A DNA stretch of 64,000 bases from JAKAWQ01 sp963840545 (GTDB lineage Bacteria > Pseudomonadota > Alphaproteobacteria > Acetobacterales > Acetobacteraceae): assembly GCA_963840545.1 (NCBI GenBank), contig CAWIZE010000002.1, positions 496,001 to 560,000 on the forward strand, in the 5' to 3' direction. Positions within the stretch are counted from its first letter, which is position 1, and each line of letters starts with the position of its first letter. Shown in pieces: positions 24,605 to 36,708 of the stretch. A program made the translations under genes and the position numbers. Below the pieces are notes generated by a model. That model had not been told where the DNA came from. It worked only from the letters and a program-made list of their open reading frames with translations, and did not search any database.

Positions 24605-25907
24605 ATGTCCCGACGTCGCCTTCGCCGGTGATGCCGCCGTCCGCAATGGCCCGAGAGTTCTGCGTCGCCGGCGATCGCCCCTCTCTTGCTTCTTATCCTG
24701 ATCGACGCCATCGGCTTCGCCATGCTGACGCCGCTTTTGGCGTCGGCGCTCGCCGCGGGCTCCACGGCGGCGATTCAAGCCGGGCTTTCCGCCAATGCCC
24801 GTCATCTTGTTTATGGGTTCGCCACGGGTCTCTACCCGTTGACGATGTTTTTCGCGGCGCCGGTCATCGGCCAGCTTTCCGATCGCGTGGGTCGCAAGAT
24901 CATCCTCCTTGTGTGCGCAGGCGGAATAATGGCAAGCTACGCCACGATTGGCGTCGCCTTCGCATGGGGATCCGTTTCGCTTTTGATGGCGGGGCGCTTA
25001 ATCGGCGGGCTGACGGCTGCCAGCCAGGCGATCTCGCTCGCGTCCCTGGTCGATGTGTGCCGCCCACAACGGAAGGATTTCTGGCTGAGCATGGGGTTGC
25101 TGTCCTCTTCGCTCGGGTTCGTGATCGGCCCCGCTTTCAGTGGTCTGCTGTCCGATGCGCGGATCGTCCCATGGTTCAACCTTCTCACTCCCTTGTATAC
25201 GACCGCGCTGCTGGCCGGCGTGAACCTTGTTCTCCTGGCCTGGCTGCTTCGCGATCCGGGCAAGCGCGCGGGGCGGTCGGCGAAGCGGCCCCGTCTTTCG
25301 CCGATGAGCGCGTTCCGGAGTTCTCGCTTCCGCCGTTGCGACCCCTGGAGCGCTGCGCGATGTCTCGTGGGTGTTTCTGCTGCAAGAGCTCGCTTGGGGT
25401 GCGTATTTCTACTTCGTTCCGGTCTTCCTGCTCCGCCGCTTCGCGGCAACCGGCAAGGAAGCAAGCCTTTTCATGTCGGTCATGGGCGTCGGCTTCTGCC
25501 TCAGTTTCGCGGTGGCGATGCCGCTCCTCACCAAATACTGCTCGACCCGGGACATCGTGCGATGGAGCCTGCTCGTCACGTCCGCGCTCATTGCCGCAAG
25601 CGCCTTCGCCCCGTCGATGCTTCTCGAGTGGGTTCTTATCCTGCCGATCTCCGTGGCCGTCGCCGTAAGCTACGGGGCGCTGATCATTCTCTTCACCGAC
25701 AACGCCACGGACGCCACCAGGGGCGAGATCATGGGGATCACCGCGGCCATCAATTCGTTATCCTTTGGGGTGATTTCCTTCCTCGGCGGCGCGAGTGAAG
25801 GTCTTGGCGCAGGAGCTCCGATCGTCGCATCGCTCGTTCTCATGATCCTGGGCTGGTTCGCCTTCAGCGTTCAAAAACCCCAACCAACCGCCAACCGAAC
25901 CGGGTAA
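24605..25907 (+). pseudogene. MFS carrier (TetA/TCR-like), frame broken
   Basis: Two overlapping frames together encode a 12-helix major facilitator. The first (about 24662-25310) has LILIDAIGFAMLTPLLASAL, the loop motif GQLSDRVGRKIILLVCAGG, and GRLIGGLTAASQAISLASLV. The second (25308-25907) continues with WVFLLQELAWGAYFYFVPVF to a normal end. The join needs a net one-base removal between about 25308 and 25370. The N-terminus is also unclear: the first helix has only a TTG at 24686, and a frame-matched ATG at 24605 is cut off by a TGA at 24629. It may be a sugar or lipid exporter of the cluster. Sequence error and real decay cannot be told apart here. Confidence 0.7.
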
Positions 25908-25912
25908 TCCTT

Positions 25913-26692
25913 ATGAAAACTGTAATCCTCGCCGGAGGCTTCGGCACACGGCTCTCCGAATACACGGACGATATCCCGAAGCCGATGGTGCCCATCGGCG
26001 ACAAGCCCATGCTCTGGCACATCATGAACATTTACGCTCATCACGGCCACAAGGACTTCGTCCTTGCCTTGGGATACAAGGCCGAATACGTAAAATCCTA
26101 TTTTCTCAACTATTACACGCTCCACTCCGACTTCTCGATCGATATGACCAGCGGCGAAAAATCGACGATCAGCCGCTCGGTCCTCGATTGGAAGGTCACT
26201 CTGATGGACACCGGCCTGAACACGATGACCGGTGGGCGCCTGCGGCGACTGACCACGCTTCTCAAGTATGAAACGTTCATGTGCACATACGGCGATGGCG
26301 TCAGCGATATCGATGTCAACAAGCTGATCGAATTCCATCGGGCTCACGGCAAGCTCGTCACCATGACCCTCGCCCGCCCTTCGGCAAGGTTTGGCGTGGT
26401 CGAAACCGGCGAGAACAACAACGTGAAAGCGTTCCGCGAGAAGCCCGTCGACAGCGAGGGTTGGGTGAACGCCGGATTTTTCGTGATGGAGCCGAAGTTC
26501 CTCGACTACATCCAGGAGGACGCGACGGTCCTCGAGCGCGACCCGCTCGAGCTCGCGGCCAGAGACGGAGAACTCATGGCCTATCAGCACCCGGGTTTCT
26601 GGAAATGCATGGACATGAAAAAGGATGTTCAGGATCTCAACAAAATGTGGGATAGCAATGCGGCTCCATGGCATCCGGGCGCCAAGGACTAG
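25913..26692 (+). CDS. rfbF: Glucose-1-phosphate cytidylyltransferase
   Basis: RfbF makes CDP-glucose from CTP and glucose-1-phosphate, the entry step of CDP-deoxyhexose synthesis. The 259-aa product has the nucleotidyltransferase start MKTVILAGGFGTRLSEYTDD with the following PKPMVPIGDKPMLWHIMNIY, the family-specific HHGHKDFVLALGYKAEYVKS, and CTYGDGVSDIDVNKLIEFHR. Its ATG is 5 nt after the end of the MFS frame. rfbG follows after about 200 nt. Confidence 0.95.
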   Translation: MKTVILAGGFGTRLSEYTDDIPKPMVPIGDKPMLWHIMNIYAHHGHKDFVLALGYKAEYVKSYFLNYYTLHSDFSIDMTSGEKSTISRSVLDWKVTLMDTGLNTMTGGRLRRLTTLLKYETFMCTYGDGVSDIDVNKLIEFHRAHGKLVTMTLARPSARFGVVETGENNNVKAFREKPVDSEGWVNAGFFVMEPKFLDYIQEDATVLERDPLELAARDGELMAYQHPGFWKCMDMKKDVQDLNKMWDSNAAPWHPGAKD

Positions 26693-26894
26693 TGCCTCTG
26701 CACAGTGAATTGGGCCGGTTGAACGATGCAGGGCGGCGGTTCTGGCCGCCATGCTCCCGGCACGTCGAGCAGCCAGTCCGGCAGGTCGCCCAAGGTCGAT
26801 TTCGGAGACGCAAGATCGCCGCGTAGAAGATATTGGCTCGCGCCAATCGGCGGAAGCGCCGGAAATACCTCTCGAGGAACTCGAAGGCACCATC

Positions 26895-27974
26895 ATGTTT
26901 GGAAACTTCTATCAGGGTAAAAGCGTCTTCGTGACCGGCCACACCGGCTTCAAAGGGTCCTGGCTCTCGGCGTGGCTTCTCAGGCTCGGTGCCAAGGTGA
27001 CCGGGTATGCGCTGCCACCTGTTTATGACGAGAGCCACTTCGATCTCCTTGGGCTCGCCGGCAGAATGCACCATGTCGTGGGCAACGTCTGCGATCTCGA
27101 CCACCTCAGCCGCGCCATGGCGGATGCCAAGCCCGACATCGTGTTCCACCTCGCCGCGCAGGCGCTGGTGCGCGAAGCCTACCGTGATCCGAGAACGACG
27201 TTCGAAACCAATGTCATGGGCGGGGTGAATGTCTGCGAAGCCGTCGGGCGCGTCGAGAGCGTGCGCTCGCTGGTGTTCATCACCTCCGACAAATCCTATC
27301 GCAACGTCAACTGGGAGTGGGGATATCGCGAGACCGATACGCTCGGAGGGCATGATCCGTACAGCGCTTCGAAAGGCTGCGCCGAGTTCGTGTTCGCCGC
27401 CTACTGGACGTCCTTCCTTTCCAAGTCCGGTCGCCTCAATGCCGCAACCACGCGCGCCGGCAACGTCATCGGCGGCGGTGATTGGGCGAAGGATCGTCTG
27501 ATCCCCGATTGCGTCCGCGCGCTTCGCAAGAAGGAGACGATCGAAATCCACAATCCCAATTCAACCCGGCCGTGGCAGCACGTGCTCGAACCGCTCGGCG
27601 GCTATCTTCATCTGGGACGCGAGCTGGGCGGACCAAAGGGGGCCGAGTTCTGCAAGAGCTGGAATTTCGGTCCCAACAACAGCGCGAACAAGAATGTCGG
27701 GGACGTGGTCGGAGACGTGATACGGCTATGGGGCAGAGGCGAGGTCGTGGTCAAGCGCGATCCGCGTGCCCCACACGAAGATCACTGGCTGCAGCTCAAC
27801 TGTGACCGTGCGTATCAATATCTGGGCTGGAAGCCGACCTGGAACTATCCGGATTCGATCGGCGAGACCGTGCGCTGGTATCGCGAGTATCAGGATGGCT
27901 CCGAAGTTGCGGCGCTGACGGATGCGCAGATTGAAAAATACTGCCGGGCCTGGATCGACGCGGGCAATGATTGA
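26895..27974 (+). CDS. rfbG: CDP-glucose 4,6-dehydratase
   Basis: This extended short-chain dehydrogenase turns CDP-glucose into CDP-4-keto-6-deoxyglucose. The 359-aa protein has the NAD site GKSVFVTGHTGFKGSWLSAW, HLAAQALVREAY, catalytic Ser/Thr with Tyr-Lys in GHDPYSASKGCAEFV, and TRAGNVIGGGDWAKDRLIPD and RPWQHVLEPLGGY, all typical of RfbG. The ATG at 26895 has AAGG upstream and matches family starts; the preceding 200 nt has no gene I can support. It overlaps the next gene by 8 nt. Confidence 0.95.
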   Translation: MFGNFYQGKSVFVTGHTGFKGSWLSAWLLRLGAKVTGYALPPVYDESHFDLLGLAGRMHHVVGNVCDLDHLSRAMADAKPDIVFHLAAQALVREAYRDPRTTFETNVMGGVNVCEAVGRVESVRSLVFITSDKSYRNVNWEWGYRETDTLGGHDPYSASKGCAEFVFAAYWTSFLSKSGRLNAATTRAGNVIGGGDWAKDRLIPDCVRALRKKETIEIHNPNSTRPWQHVLEPLGGYLHLGRELGGPKGAEFCKSWNFGPNNSANKNVGDVVGDVIRLWGRGEVVVKRDPRAPHEDHWLQLNCDRAYQYLGWKPTWNYPDSIGETVRWYREYQDGSEVAALTDAQIEKYCRAWIDAGND

Positions 27975-28416
27975 GGGCGTCGCGCTTCATCCCTTGCGGC
28001 AGTTCGTGGACGAGCGCGGGCGCACGATGCACATGCTGCGCAACGACGATCCGCATTTTCGTGCATTCGGTGAGATCTACTTCTCCGGCGTCCAATACGC
28101 GAAAGTGAAGGGCTGGTACCAGCACCACCTGAAGACGCTCAACTATGCCGTACCGTCCGGCATGATCCGCGTCGTCATCTACGACGACCGCACGGGAAGC
28201 GGGACGCGCGGCCGGCTTGACGAGTATCTGCTGGGGGAGGGTGCGGAGCGGTATGCGCTGCTGACGATCCCGCCCCTTCTCTGGTACGGCATACAGGGCC
28301 TCGCGCCAGGAATTTCCATCCTCGCAAACTGTGCAGACCTGCCCAACGACCCCGCCGAGTCGGTCCGCAAGCCGCTCGATTCGTCCGACGTCCCATATAG
28401 CTGGCCGGCGATGTGA
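27967..28416 (+). CDS. RmlC-like sugar 3,5-epimerase
   Basis: This 149-aa cupin protein resembles dTDP-4-dehydrorhamnose 3,5-epimerases: PLRQFVDERGRTMHMLRNDD, FGEIYFSGVQYAKVKGWYQH (with the catalytic-type His-His pair) and IPPLLWYGIQGLAPGISILA. It is shorter than canonical RmlC (about 180 aa). Starting at the ATG that overlaps rfbG by 8 nt, it should act on the CDP-4-keto-6-deoxyhexose made by RfbG, so the usual dTDP label is probably wrong for it. The reductase gene follows. Confidence 0.8.
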   Translation: MIEGVALHPLRQFVDERGRTMHMLRNDDPHFRAFGEIYFSGVQYAKVKGWYQHHLKTLNYAVPSGMIRVVIYDDRTGSGTRGRLDEYLLGEGAERYALLTIPPLLWYGIQGLAPGISILANCADLPNDPAESVRKPLDSSDVPYSWPAM

Positions 28417-28434
28417 TCCTGGTCCCCCTAGTCC

Positions 28435-28470
28435 ATGTGCCTGTCAGCAGCGATGTGCCTGTCAGCAGCG
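28435..28470. repeat. 18-bp tandem duplication before the reductase gene
   Basis: ATGTGCCTGTCAGCAGCG occurs twice in direct succession (28435-28452, 28453-28470) in the 121-bp gap between the epimerase-like and reductase genes. Each copy contains an ATG, but no ribosome-binding site or sensible frame follows. Confidence 0.9.
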
Positions 28471-28537
28471 ATGGATCGCCGTGCCGCTTCGCGCTGTCCT
28501 TCCCGAGGCAGGGCCTGCTGCCCGCGCGTTCGCCCCG

Positions 28538-29432
28538 ATGACGCCCGCAGCGTCTGCGCCTGAGCGCGCCGTCGTCCTGGCCGGCGCCGGCGGCATCCTC
28601 GGCCGCGCTTTCGCGGCGCTGATCCCGCCGGCCTCGCGCATCGATCTCGGGCGTGAGCAGCTCGACCCGGCGGACCCGGCGGCCACGGCCGCCCGCATCG
28701 CCGCGGCGTGTCCGGCCCTGGTGATCAACTGCGCCGCCGATACGGATGTCGAGGGTGCGGAGGCGGCGCCCGAGCACGCCTTCGCGGTGAATGCAACACT
28801 GGCCGGGGCCATCGCCCGAGGCGCCGCCGAGGCCGGCTCGGCCATGGTGCATTTCTCAAGCACCGGCTGCTACGGCGCCTGGAAGGATGGCCCCTATACG
28901 GAGGACGACCCACTGCGGCCGACCACAGCGCATCACCGCTCCAAGGCCGCGGGAGAGGAGGCCGTGCTGGCGGCACATCCCGGCGGACTGGTGCTCAGGG
29001 TGGGCTGGCTGTTCGGGGGCCGGCGCGGTCAGCCGAAGAACTTCGTCTGGGGCCGCATTCAGGAGGCTCGGGGCAAGGCCGAAATCCGAGCCAATCCGGC
29101 CCAGCGTGGCAACCCAACCAGCGCCGAGGATGTCGCGGCCCAGACCCTTCGCCTGGTGCAGGCGGGCGTTTCCGGAGTGGCGAATTGCGTGGGCGGCGGC
29201 GGTGCGCCAAGCAGGCTGCAGGTACGTGGCCGCCATATTGAGCGCCGCGGGCTCCCCGGCCCGTGTGGTCCCTGCCGTATTCGCCCGACGCGCGCCGGTC
29301 TCCGCCAACGAAACGGCGCTCAACGCCCGGCTGGCGGCGCTCGGGCTGGATGGGATGCCGCCCTGGCGGCAGTCCCTCGTAAGCTTCGTCCGGCGCCTGC
29401 TGGCGCCGCCGGCAGGGAAAGGCGCGCCATGA
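28538..29432 (+). pseudogene. SDR sugar-nucleotide reductase (RfbD-like), frameshifted
   Basis: From the ATG at 28538 the frame gives an RmlD-type reductase: VLAGAGGILGRAFAALIPPA, then CAADTDVEGAEAAPEHAFAV, HFSSTGCYGAWKDGPYTEDD, and HHRSKAAGEEAVLAAHPGGL with the Tyr/Lys region displaced as in this family. At about 29221 the expected continuation YVAAILSAAGSPARVVPAVF.. through MPPWRQSLVSFVRRLL is in the next frame. Dropping one G of the GG at 29221-29222 yields SRLQ-YVAAILSAAG and a stop at 29430-29432. It should reduce the 4-keto group after the epimerase-like step. Confidence 0.78.
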
Positions 29433-29500
29433 GCGCCAAAGCGCGCCCGGGCCGGCGGCAGAAGAAGCGCGGTTAGGGAATCCAGGGGTCCTGCCCCCAC

Positions 29501-32257
<2,757 letters not shown>

Positions 32258-32320
32258 GAAGAGCCTTCACGGATGGCGGCCACAGGTCGCGACCCGGCGT
32301 GGCGGACGAGACCCGGTCGC

Positions 32321-32352
32321 GGCTGAGATAGGGCTCGGCTGAGATAGGGCTC
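32321..32352. repeat. 16-bp tandem duplication in the secA-argJ gap
   Basis: GGCTGAGATAGGGCTC is present twice in tandem (32321-32336, 32337-32352), about 65 nt upstream of secA. It may lie in the secA promoter or leader region. Confidence 0.9.
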
Positions 32353-32512
32353 GCCCCGCCCCGGGTCAACGCATCGGCCGGCCCCGAGGGGCCGTGGGAG
32401 GCCATGTTGTCGCGAGAGCGGGGCTCCGCCATCATCGCGCACCCATCGTTTGCTGCTCGCCGGTTGCCGCGTCCCGTTTCGCGCCAAGACCCCACGCCCT
32501 GAGGAACGCAAG

Positions 32513-33742
32513 ATGCCCGCGCCCGTCTCCCCGCTCGCCCTGCCGATGCCCGAGCTGCCGCCGCTCGGGGGCGTGCGCCTCGGCGCGGCCGCGTGCGGCA
32601 TCCGCTACCAGGGACGAACGGACCTGATGATGGCGGAATTCGCCGCCGGGACCACCGTGGCCGGCGTCTTCACCAGGAGCCGCTGCCCGGGCGCGCCGGT
32701 CGATTGGTGCCGCGCTTCGCTCGCCGGCGGGCGGGCTCGGGCGCTGGTCGTCAACTCGGGCAACGCCAATGTCTTCACCGGCCGCGCCGGGCGCGAGGCG
32801 GTCAAGGCGACCGCTGCGGCCGCGGCGGGGCTGGTCGGCTGCCCGGCGCGCCAGGTTTTTCTCGCCTCCACCGGCGTGATCGGCGAGGTTTTGCCCCATG
32901 CCCGGCTGACGGAAGCGCTGCCGGCGCTGCATGGGGAGCTCGCGGAGGGCGCCTGGGAGGCGGCGGCGCGGGCGATCATGACCACCGACACCTTCCCCAA
33001 GGCGGCGACGCGGACCGCGCGGATCGGCGGGGCGGAGGTGCGGCTCAACGGCTTCGCCAAGGGCAGCGGGATGATCGCGCCCGACATGGCGACCATGCTC
33101 GCCTTCGTCTTCACCGACGCGAAGATCCCCCCGCCCGTGCTCCAGCGCCTGCTCGCGCAGGGGACCGAGGGGAGCTTCAACGCGATCACGGTCGATTCCG
33201 ACACCTCGACCTCGGACACGCTGCTGGCCTTCGCCACCGGCGCGGCGCGCCATCCGCGCGTGCCGGCCGCGGGCGGGGCGATGTTGCGCGAGTTCCGCGC
33301 CGCCCTCTTCGAGCTGCTTTCCGATCTCGCGCTCAAGGTGGTGCGGGACGGCGAGGGGGCGCAGAAGCTGGTGCGCGTGGATGTCGCCGGCGCGGTTTCC
33401 CGCCGTTCGGCCAAGCGCGTGGCGCTGGCCATCGCCAATTCGCCGCTGGTCAAGACCGCGATCGCCGGCGAGGACGCGAATTGGGGACGGATCGTCATGG
33501 CGGTCGGCAAGGCCGGCGAGCCGGCCGACCGCGACCGGCTTGCGGTTGCGGTGGGCGGCGTGTGGATGGCCCGCGAGGGTGCGGTGGTGGCGGGCTATGA
33601 CGAGGCGCCCGTGGTCCGCCACATGAAGGGGCGCGAGGTCGAGATCACCGTCGATCTCGGGCTCGGCGCCGGCCGCGCCAGCGTCTGGACGTGCGATCTC
33701 ACGCACGGCTACATCGACATCAACGGCAGCTATCGGAGCTGA
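32513..33742 (+). CDS. argJ: Bifunctional glutamate N-acetyltransferase / N-acetylglutamate synthase ArgJ
   Basis: ArgJ recycles the acetyl group of N-acetylornithine onto glutamate in arginine synthesis. The 409-aa precursor is cut autocatalytically at Ala-Thr in KGSGMIAPDMATML, where Thr becomes the N-terminal nucleophile of the beta chain. Other motifs are VVNSGNANVFTGRAG, STGVIGEVLP, SDTSTSDTLLAFATG and EDANWGRIVMAVGKAGE. The ATG at 32513 follows GAGGAA at 7 nt. Confidence 0.96.
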   Translation: MPAPVSPLALPMPELPPLGGVRLGAAACGIRYQGRTDLMMAEFAAGTTVAGVFTRSRCPGAPVDWCRASLAGGRARALVVNSGNANVFTGRAGREAVKATAAAAAGLVGCPARQVFLASTGVIGEVLPHARLTEALPALHGELAEGAWEAAARAIMTTDTFPKAATRTARIGGAEVRLNGFAKGSGMIAPDMATMLAFVFTDAKIPPPVLQRLLAQGTEGSFNAITVDSDTSTSDTLLAFATGAARHPRVPAAGGAMLREFRAALFELLSDLALKVVRDGEGAQKLVRVDVAGAVSRRSAKRVALAIANSPLVKTAIAGEDANWGRIVMAVGKAGEPADRDRLAVAVGGVWMAREGAVVAGYDEAPVVRHMKGREVEITVDLGLGAGRASVWTCDLTHGYIDINGSYRS

Positions 33743-33871
33743 GGTGCCCCGAGGGACGCCCCCGGGGATGCGCAGCGCCGCCGGCCGGGTTGACGCCGAT
33801 CAATGCCGCGACGGTCCGGGCCGCGCCAAGTGGCGCGCGCCCGGCACCCTGCCGGCCGGAGGACGATGCGC

Positions 33872-34738
33872 ATGGCGCTGAAGGACCTGATGGTGCTGCT
33901 CGATGCCACGGAGCAGAGCGCGCGGCGGCTCGATCTCGCCGCTTCGCTGGCGCTGCGCCACGGCGCCTTTGTCAGGGGCGTCTGCCTGGCCGAGGCGATC
34001 CGTCCCGTCGAGCCGCTCGTCCTCAATGCCAACGCCTATGCCTTCGGCACCGGGGTCGCCGCTTTCATCACCGAGATGAAATCGGTGCGCGCCCGCCAGA
34101 TCGCCCCGATCGAGGCGGCGCTCGACGCCCGCCTCGCCCGCGACGGCCTGAGCGGGGCGTTCGCGCTCGAGGAGGGTGCGCCGGTGCCGGCCGCGCTGGC
34201 CCATGCCCGCCTCGCCGATCTCGTCATCGCCGGCCAGTCCGGTCCCGAGGGCGGACCGGAGCAGCCCTCCGTCAACCCGATCGAGGAGGTCCTGCTCGGC
34301 GCCGGCCGCCCGCTCATCGTCGTGCCGGCTTACGGCAGCTTTGCTGCCTGCGGGGAGACGGTCCTGGTCGGCTGGACCGAAACCCGCGAGGCGGCGCGCG
34401 CGGTGCATGACGCGCTGCCCATCCTCGCCGGGGCGCGGGCGGTGACGGTGCTGACGATCGAGGGCAGGGAGGGTGACGGCGAGGCGGGCGAGGAGGCCGT
34501 GCCGGCCGCCGCGATCGCCGAGCACCTGGTCCGCCACGGCGTGCCCGCGACGGCGGCCCGGACGATTGCCGGCGGCCTCTCGCCCGCCGATGTGCTGCTC
34601 AACTACGCCGCGGATATCGGCGCGGACCTGATCGTCGTCGGCGGCTACGGCCATTCGCGCCTGCGCGAGGTGACGCTCGGCGGGGTAACGCGGTCGCTGC
34701 TTCAGCACATGACGGTGCCGGTGCTTTTCTCTCATTGA
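33872..34738 (+). CDS. Tandem universal stress protein
   Basis: The 288-aa product carries two Usp domains. The first (about 1-140) begins LKDLMVLLDATEQSARRLDL. The second ends with the ATP-binding pattern G-2x-G-9x-G-S/T, seen as GGYGHSRLREVTLGGVTRSL. GGAGGA at 33858-33863 gives good spacing to the ATG at 33872 and poor spacing to the in-frame ATG at 33866, so I choose the later one. Such proteins respond to stress and growth arrest; no partner is encoded nearby. Confidence 0.85.
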   Translation: MALKDLMVLLDATEQSARRLDLAASLALRHGAFVRGVCLAEAIRPVEPLVLNANAYAFGTGVAAFITEMKSVRARQIAPIEAALDARLARDGLSGAFALEEGAPVPAALAHARLADLVIAGQSGPEGGPEQPSVNPIEEVLLGAGRPLIVVPAYGSFAACGETVLVGWTETREAARAVHDALPILAGARAVTVLTIEGREGDGEAGEEAVPAAAIAEHLVRHGVPATAARTIAGGLSPADVLLNYAADIGADLIVVGGYGHSRLREVTLGGVTRSLLQHMTVPVLFSH

Positions 34739-34765
34739 GGGGCGATCTTCCGGGTTCTTGCCTCG

Positions 34766-35929
34766 ATGCGGGCCGTGGGCCACCATCCGGCAGCCGAATC
34801 AGGCCCCCGTGATGCCGCCAACCGCCCCGACCGCAACGATCCTCCGGCCGCGCCGCTCGCTCTCGTGGCGGTGGTGAGCGCGCGTGCGCCTGCGGCGCGG
34901 CCTCCTGCAGCTTTGGCGGCGGCCGTGCCCGTGTGTTTCGTCCCGCTGGCGACCGAGCGGCTGAGCCTCCGGCCCTTGCGCCGCGAGGACGCGGCCGAGA
35001 TGCACCGCCTCGTCAATGACTGGGAAGTGGTGCGGGGCCTGGCCAAGCTGCCCTATCCTTATCCGCGCGCGCTCGCCGACGAATGGATCGGCTCGACCGC
35101 GACGGAGCTGGCGGCCGGCCGCGCCTACCATCTCGCCATCACCGGGCGCGAGGGCGAGCGGGAGATCCTGGTCGGCGCGGTCGGCCTCCGGCTCGATCCC
35201 GCCGGCGGCGCCGGCAATCTCGGCTATTGGGTCGGCCGGCGTTACTGGGGCCACGGCGTTGCCACCGAGGCGGCCGGCCGGCTGGCGCGCTGGGCGCTGG
35301 CCAACCTGTCGCTCGAGCGGCTGACGGCGAGCGCCGCGACCGACAATCCCGCCTCCGCCGCCGTCCTGCTGCGCATCGGCTTCCGCCGCATCGGCAGCGG
35401 CTGGGAGCCCTTCCTCTCCCGCGGCGGCGAGCAGGAGGTGGCGCTGTTCGAAGCGACCCGCGAGGATCTTTTCGGGGCGGCCGAGGCGCCGGCGGGGGAA
35501 GCGGGGATGGACGAGGCGCCCGCGGGCGCGCGGCCGCTGCTGCTGGTCGCCGCCGCCGCCCTGATCGATCGCGACGGCCGCGTCCTGCTGGCGCGCCGGC
35601 CGGAGGGCAAGCCGATGGCCGGGCTCTGGGAATTTCCCGGCGGCAAGGTGCGGCCGGGCGAGACGCCCGAGGCGGCGCTGATCCGCGAGCTCAAGGAGGA
35701 GCTGGGCATCGACGTGACCGCCGCCTGCCTTGCTCCCTTCACCTTCGCCTCGCACGAATATGGAAGCTTCCATTTGCTGATGCCGCTCTTCCTCTGCCGC
35801 CGCTGGCAGGGCACGCCCGCCCCGCGCGAGGGCCAGCGTCTCGCCTGGGTGCGGCCGGACAAGCTTTCCGACTACCCCGTGCCGCCCGCCGATCGGCCGC
35901 TCGTGCCGCTGCTCCGCGATTTCCTCTGA
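34766..35929 (+). CDS. GNAT acetyltransferase fused to a MutT-type Nudix hydrolase
   Basis: The N-terminal part (from about residue 55) is a RimJ/RimL-like GNAT domain: TERLSLRPLRREDAAEMHRL, LGYWVGRRYWGHGVATEAAG, and NPASAAVLLRIGFRRIG. The C-terminal part (about residues 255-387) is a MutT-like Nudix domain with LLARRPEGKPMAGLWEFPGG and an intact box (G-x5-E-x7-REL-x-EELGI). MutT removes oxidised dGTP; why it is joined to an acetyltransferase is not clear, though the fusion is seen in related genomes. The start is uncertain: ATG at 34766 gives a low-quality N-terminus, and GTG at 34925 or 34931 would begin right before the GNAT domain. Confidence 0.82.
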   Translation: MRAVGHHPAAESGPRDAANRPDRNDPPAAPLALVAVVSARAPAARPPAALAAAVPVCFVPLATERLSLRPLRREDAAEMHRLVNDWEVVRGLAKLPYPYPRALADEWIGSTATELAAGRAYHLAITGREGEREILVGAVGLRLDPAGGAGNLGYWVGRRYWGHGVATEAAGRLARWALANLSLERLTASAATDNPASAAVLLRIGFRRIGSGWEPFLSRGGEQEVALFEATREDLFGAAEAPAGEAGMDEAPAGARPLLLVAAAALIDRDGRVLLARRPEGKPMAGLWEFPGGKVRPGETPEAALIRELKEELGIDVTAACLAPFTFASHEYGSFHLLMPLFLCRRWQGTPAPREGQRLAWVRPDKLSDYPVPPADRPLVPLLRDFL

Positions 35930-35939
35930 GGGGTCCGTG

Positions 35940-36701
35940 ATGGCAGAAGGATCCCCCATCGCCTGCGTGCTGGTGATCGGCAACGAGGTGCTGTCGGGCC
36001 GGACGCAGGACGCCAACATCAAATTCCTCGCCACGCGTCTCGGAGAGCTGGGAATCCCGCTGCGCGAGGTGCGCGTCATCCCCGACGTGGCGGAGACGAT
36101 CGTCGAGACCGTGAACGAGGCGCGGGCGCGCTTCACCTATGTCTTCACCACCGGCGGCATCGGCCCGACCCACGACGACATCACCAGCGAGTGCATCGCC
36201 GCCGCCTTCGGCGTGCCGTGGGAGCCGCATCCCGAGGCGTGGGCGCTGCTCGCGGGGCGCTACCCGCCGGGAGGCTTCAATGCCGCGCGCCAGCGCATGG
36301 CGACGATGCCGCAGGGCGCGCTTCTGATCGCGAACCCGGTCTCGGTCGCGCCCGGATTCCAGATCGGCAACGTCTATGTCATGGCCGGCGTGCCGCAGGT
36401 GATGCGGGCGATGTTCGAGACGCTTGCGCCGCGCCTGGCCGGCGGGCCGCCGGTGCTCGCCCGCGCGGTGCACGTGGCCGGCGTGCCCGAGGGCACGCTC
36501 GCCGAGGGGCTCGGCGCGATCCAGCGCGCCCACCAGGCGGTCGAGATCGGCAGCTACCCCTTCTATCGCGCCAGCGGCAACGGCGTCGCGGTGGTTGCCA
36601 AGGGCACCGACGCGGCGGTTGCCGAGGCCGTGATCGCCGAGGTTTCGGCGCTCATGCGCAGGCTTGGCGGCGAGCCCGTTCCCGGCGAGCCGCCGGCCTG
36701 A
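35940..36701 (+). CDS. CinA-type molybdopterin-binding domain protein
   Basis: This 253-aa protein is the MoaB/MogA-like N-terminal domain of CinA on its own: VLVIGNEVLSGRTQDANIKF, TYVFTTGGIGPTHDDITSEC, FQIGNVYVMAGVPQVMRAMF. It lacks the nicotinamide-nucleotide deamidase half of full-length CinA. Short forms like this are common in alphaproteobacteria and their substrate is unsettled. ATG at 35940 is preferred to the adjacent GTG at 35937. It follows the GNAT-Nudix gene by 10 nt and may be in its operon. Confidence 0.85.
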   Translation: MAEGSPIACVLVIGNEVLSGRTQDANIKFLATRLGELGIPLREVRVIPDVAETIVETVNEARARFTYVFTTGGIGPTHDDITSECIAAAFGVPWEPHPEAWALLAGRYPPGGFNAARQRMATMPQGALLIANPVSVAPGFQIGNVYVMAGVPQVMRAMFETLAPRLAGGPPVLARAVHVAGVPEGTLAEGLGAIQRAHQAVEIGSYPFYRASGNGVAVVAKGTDAAVAEAVIAEVSALMRRLGGEPVPGEPPA

Positions 36702-36708
36702 GGCCGGC

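Noticed and set aside
26693..26894. Transposase remnant on the minus strand before rfbG
   Set aside because: A translated stretch looked faintly like the end of a transposase, but there are no inverted repeats, target duplication or conserved DDE residues.
29429..29476. A 15-codon ORF overlapping the end of the reductase gene
   Set aside because: It has an ATGA overlap but no separate ribosome-binding site, and its Arg/Lys-rich sequence matches nothing; too short to support.
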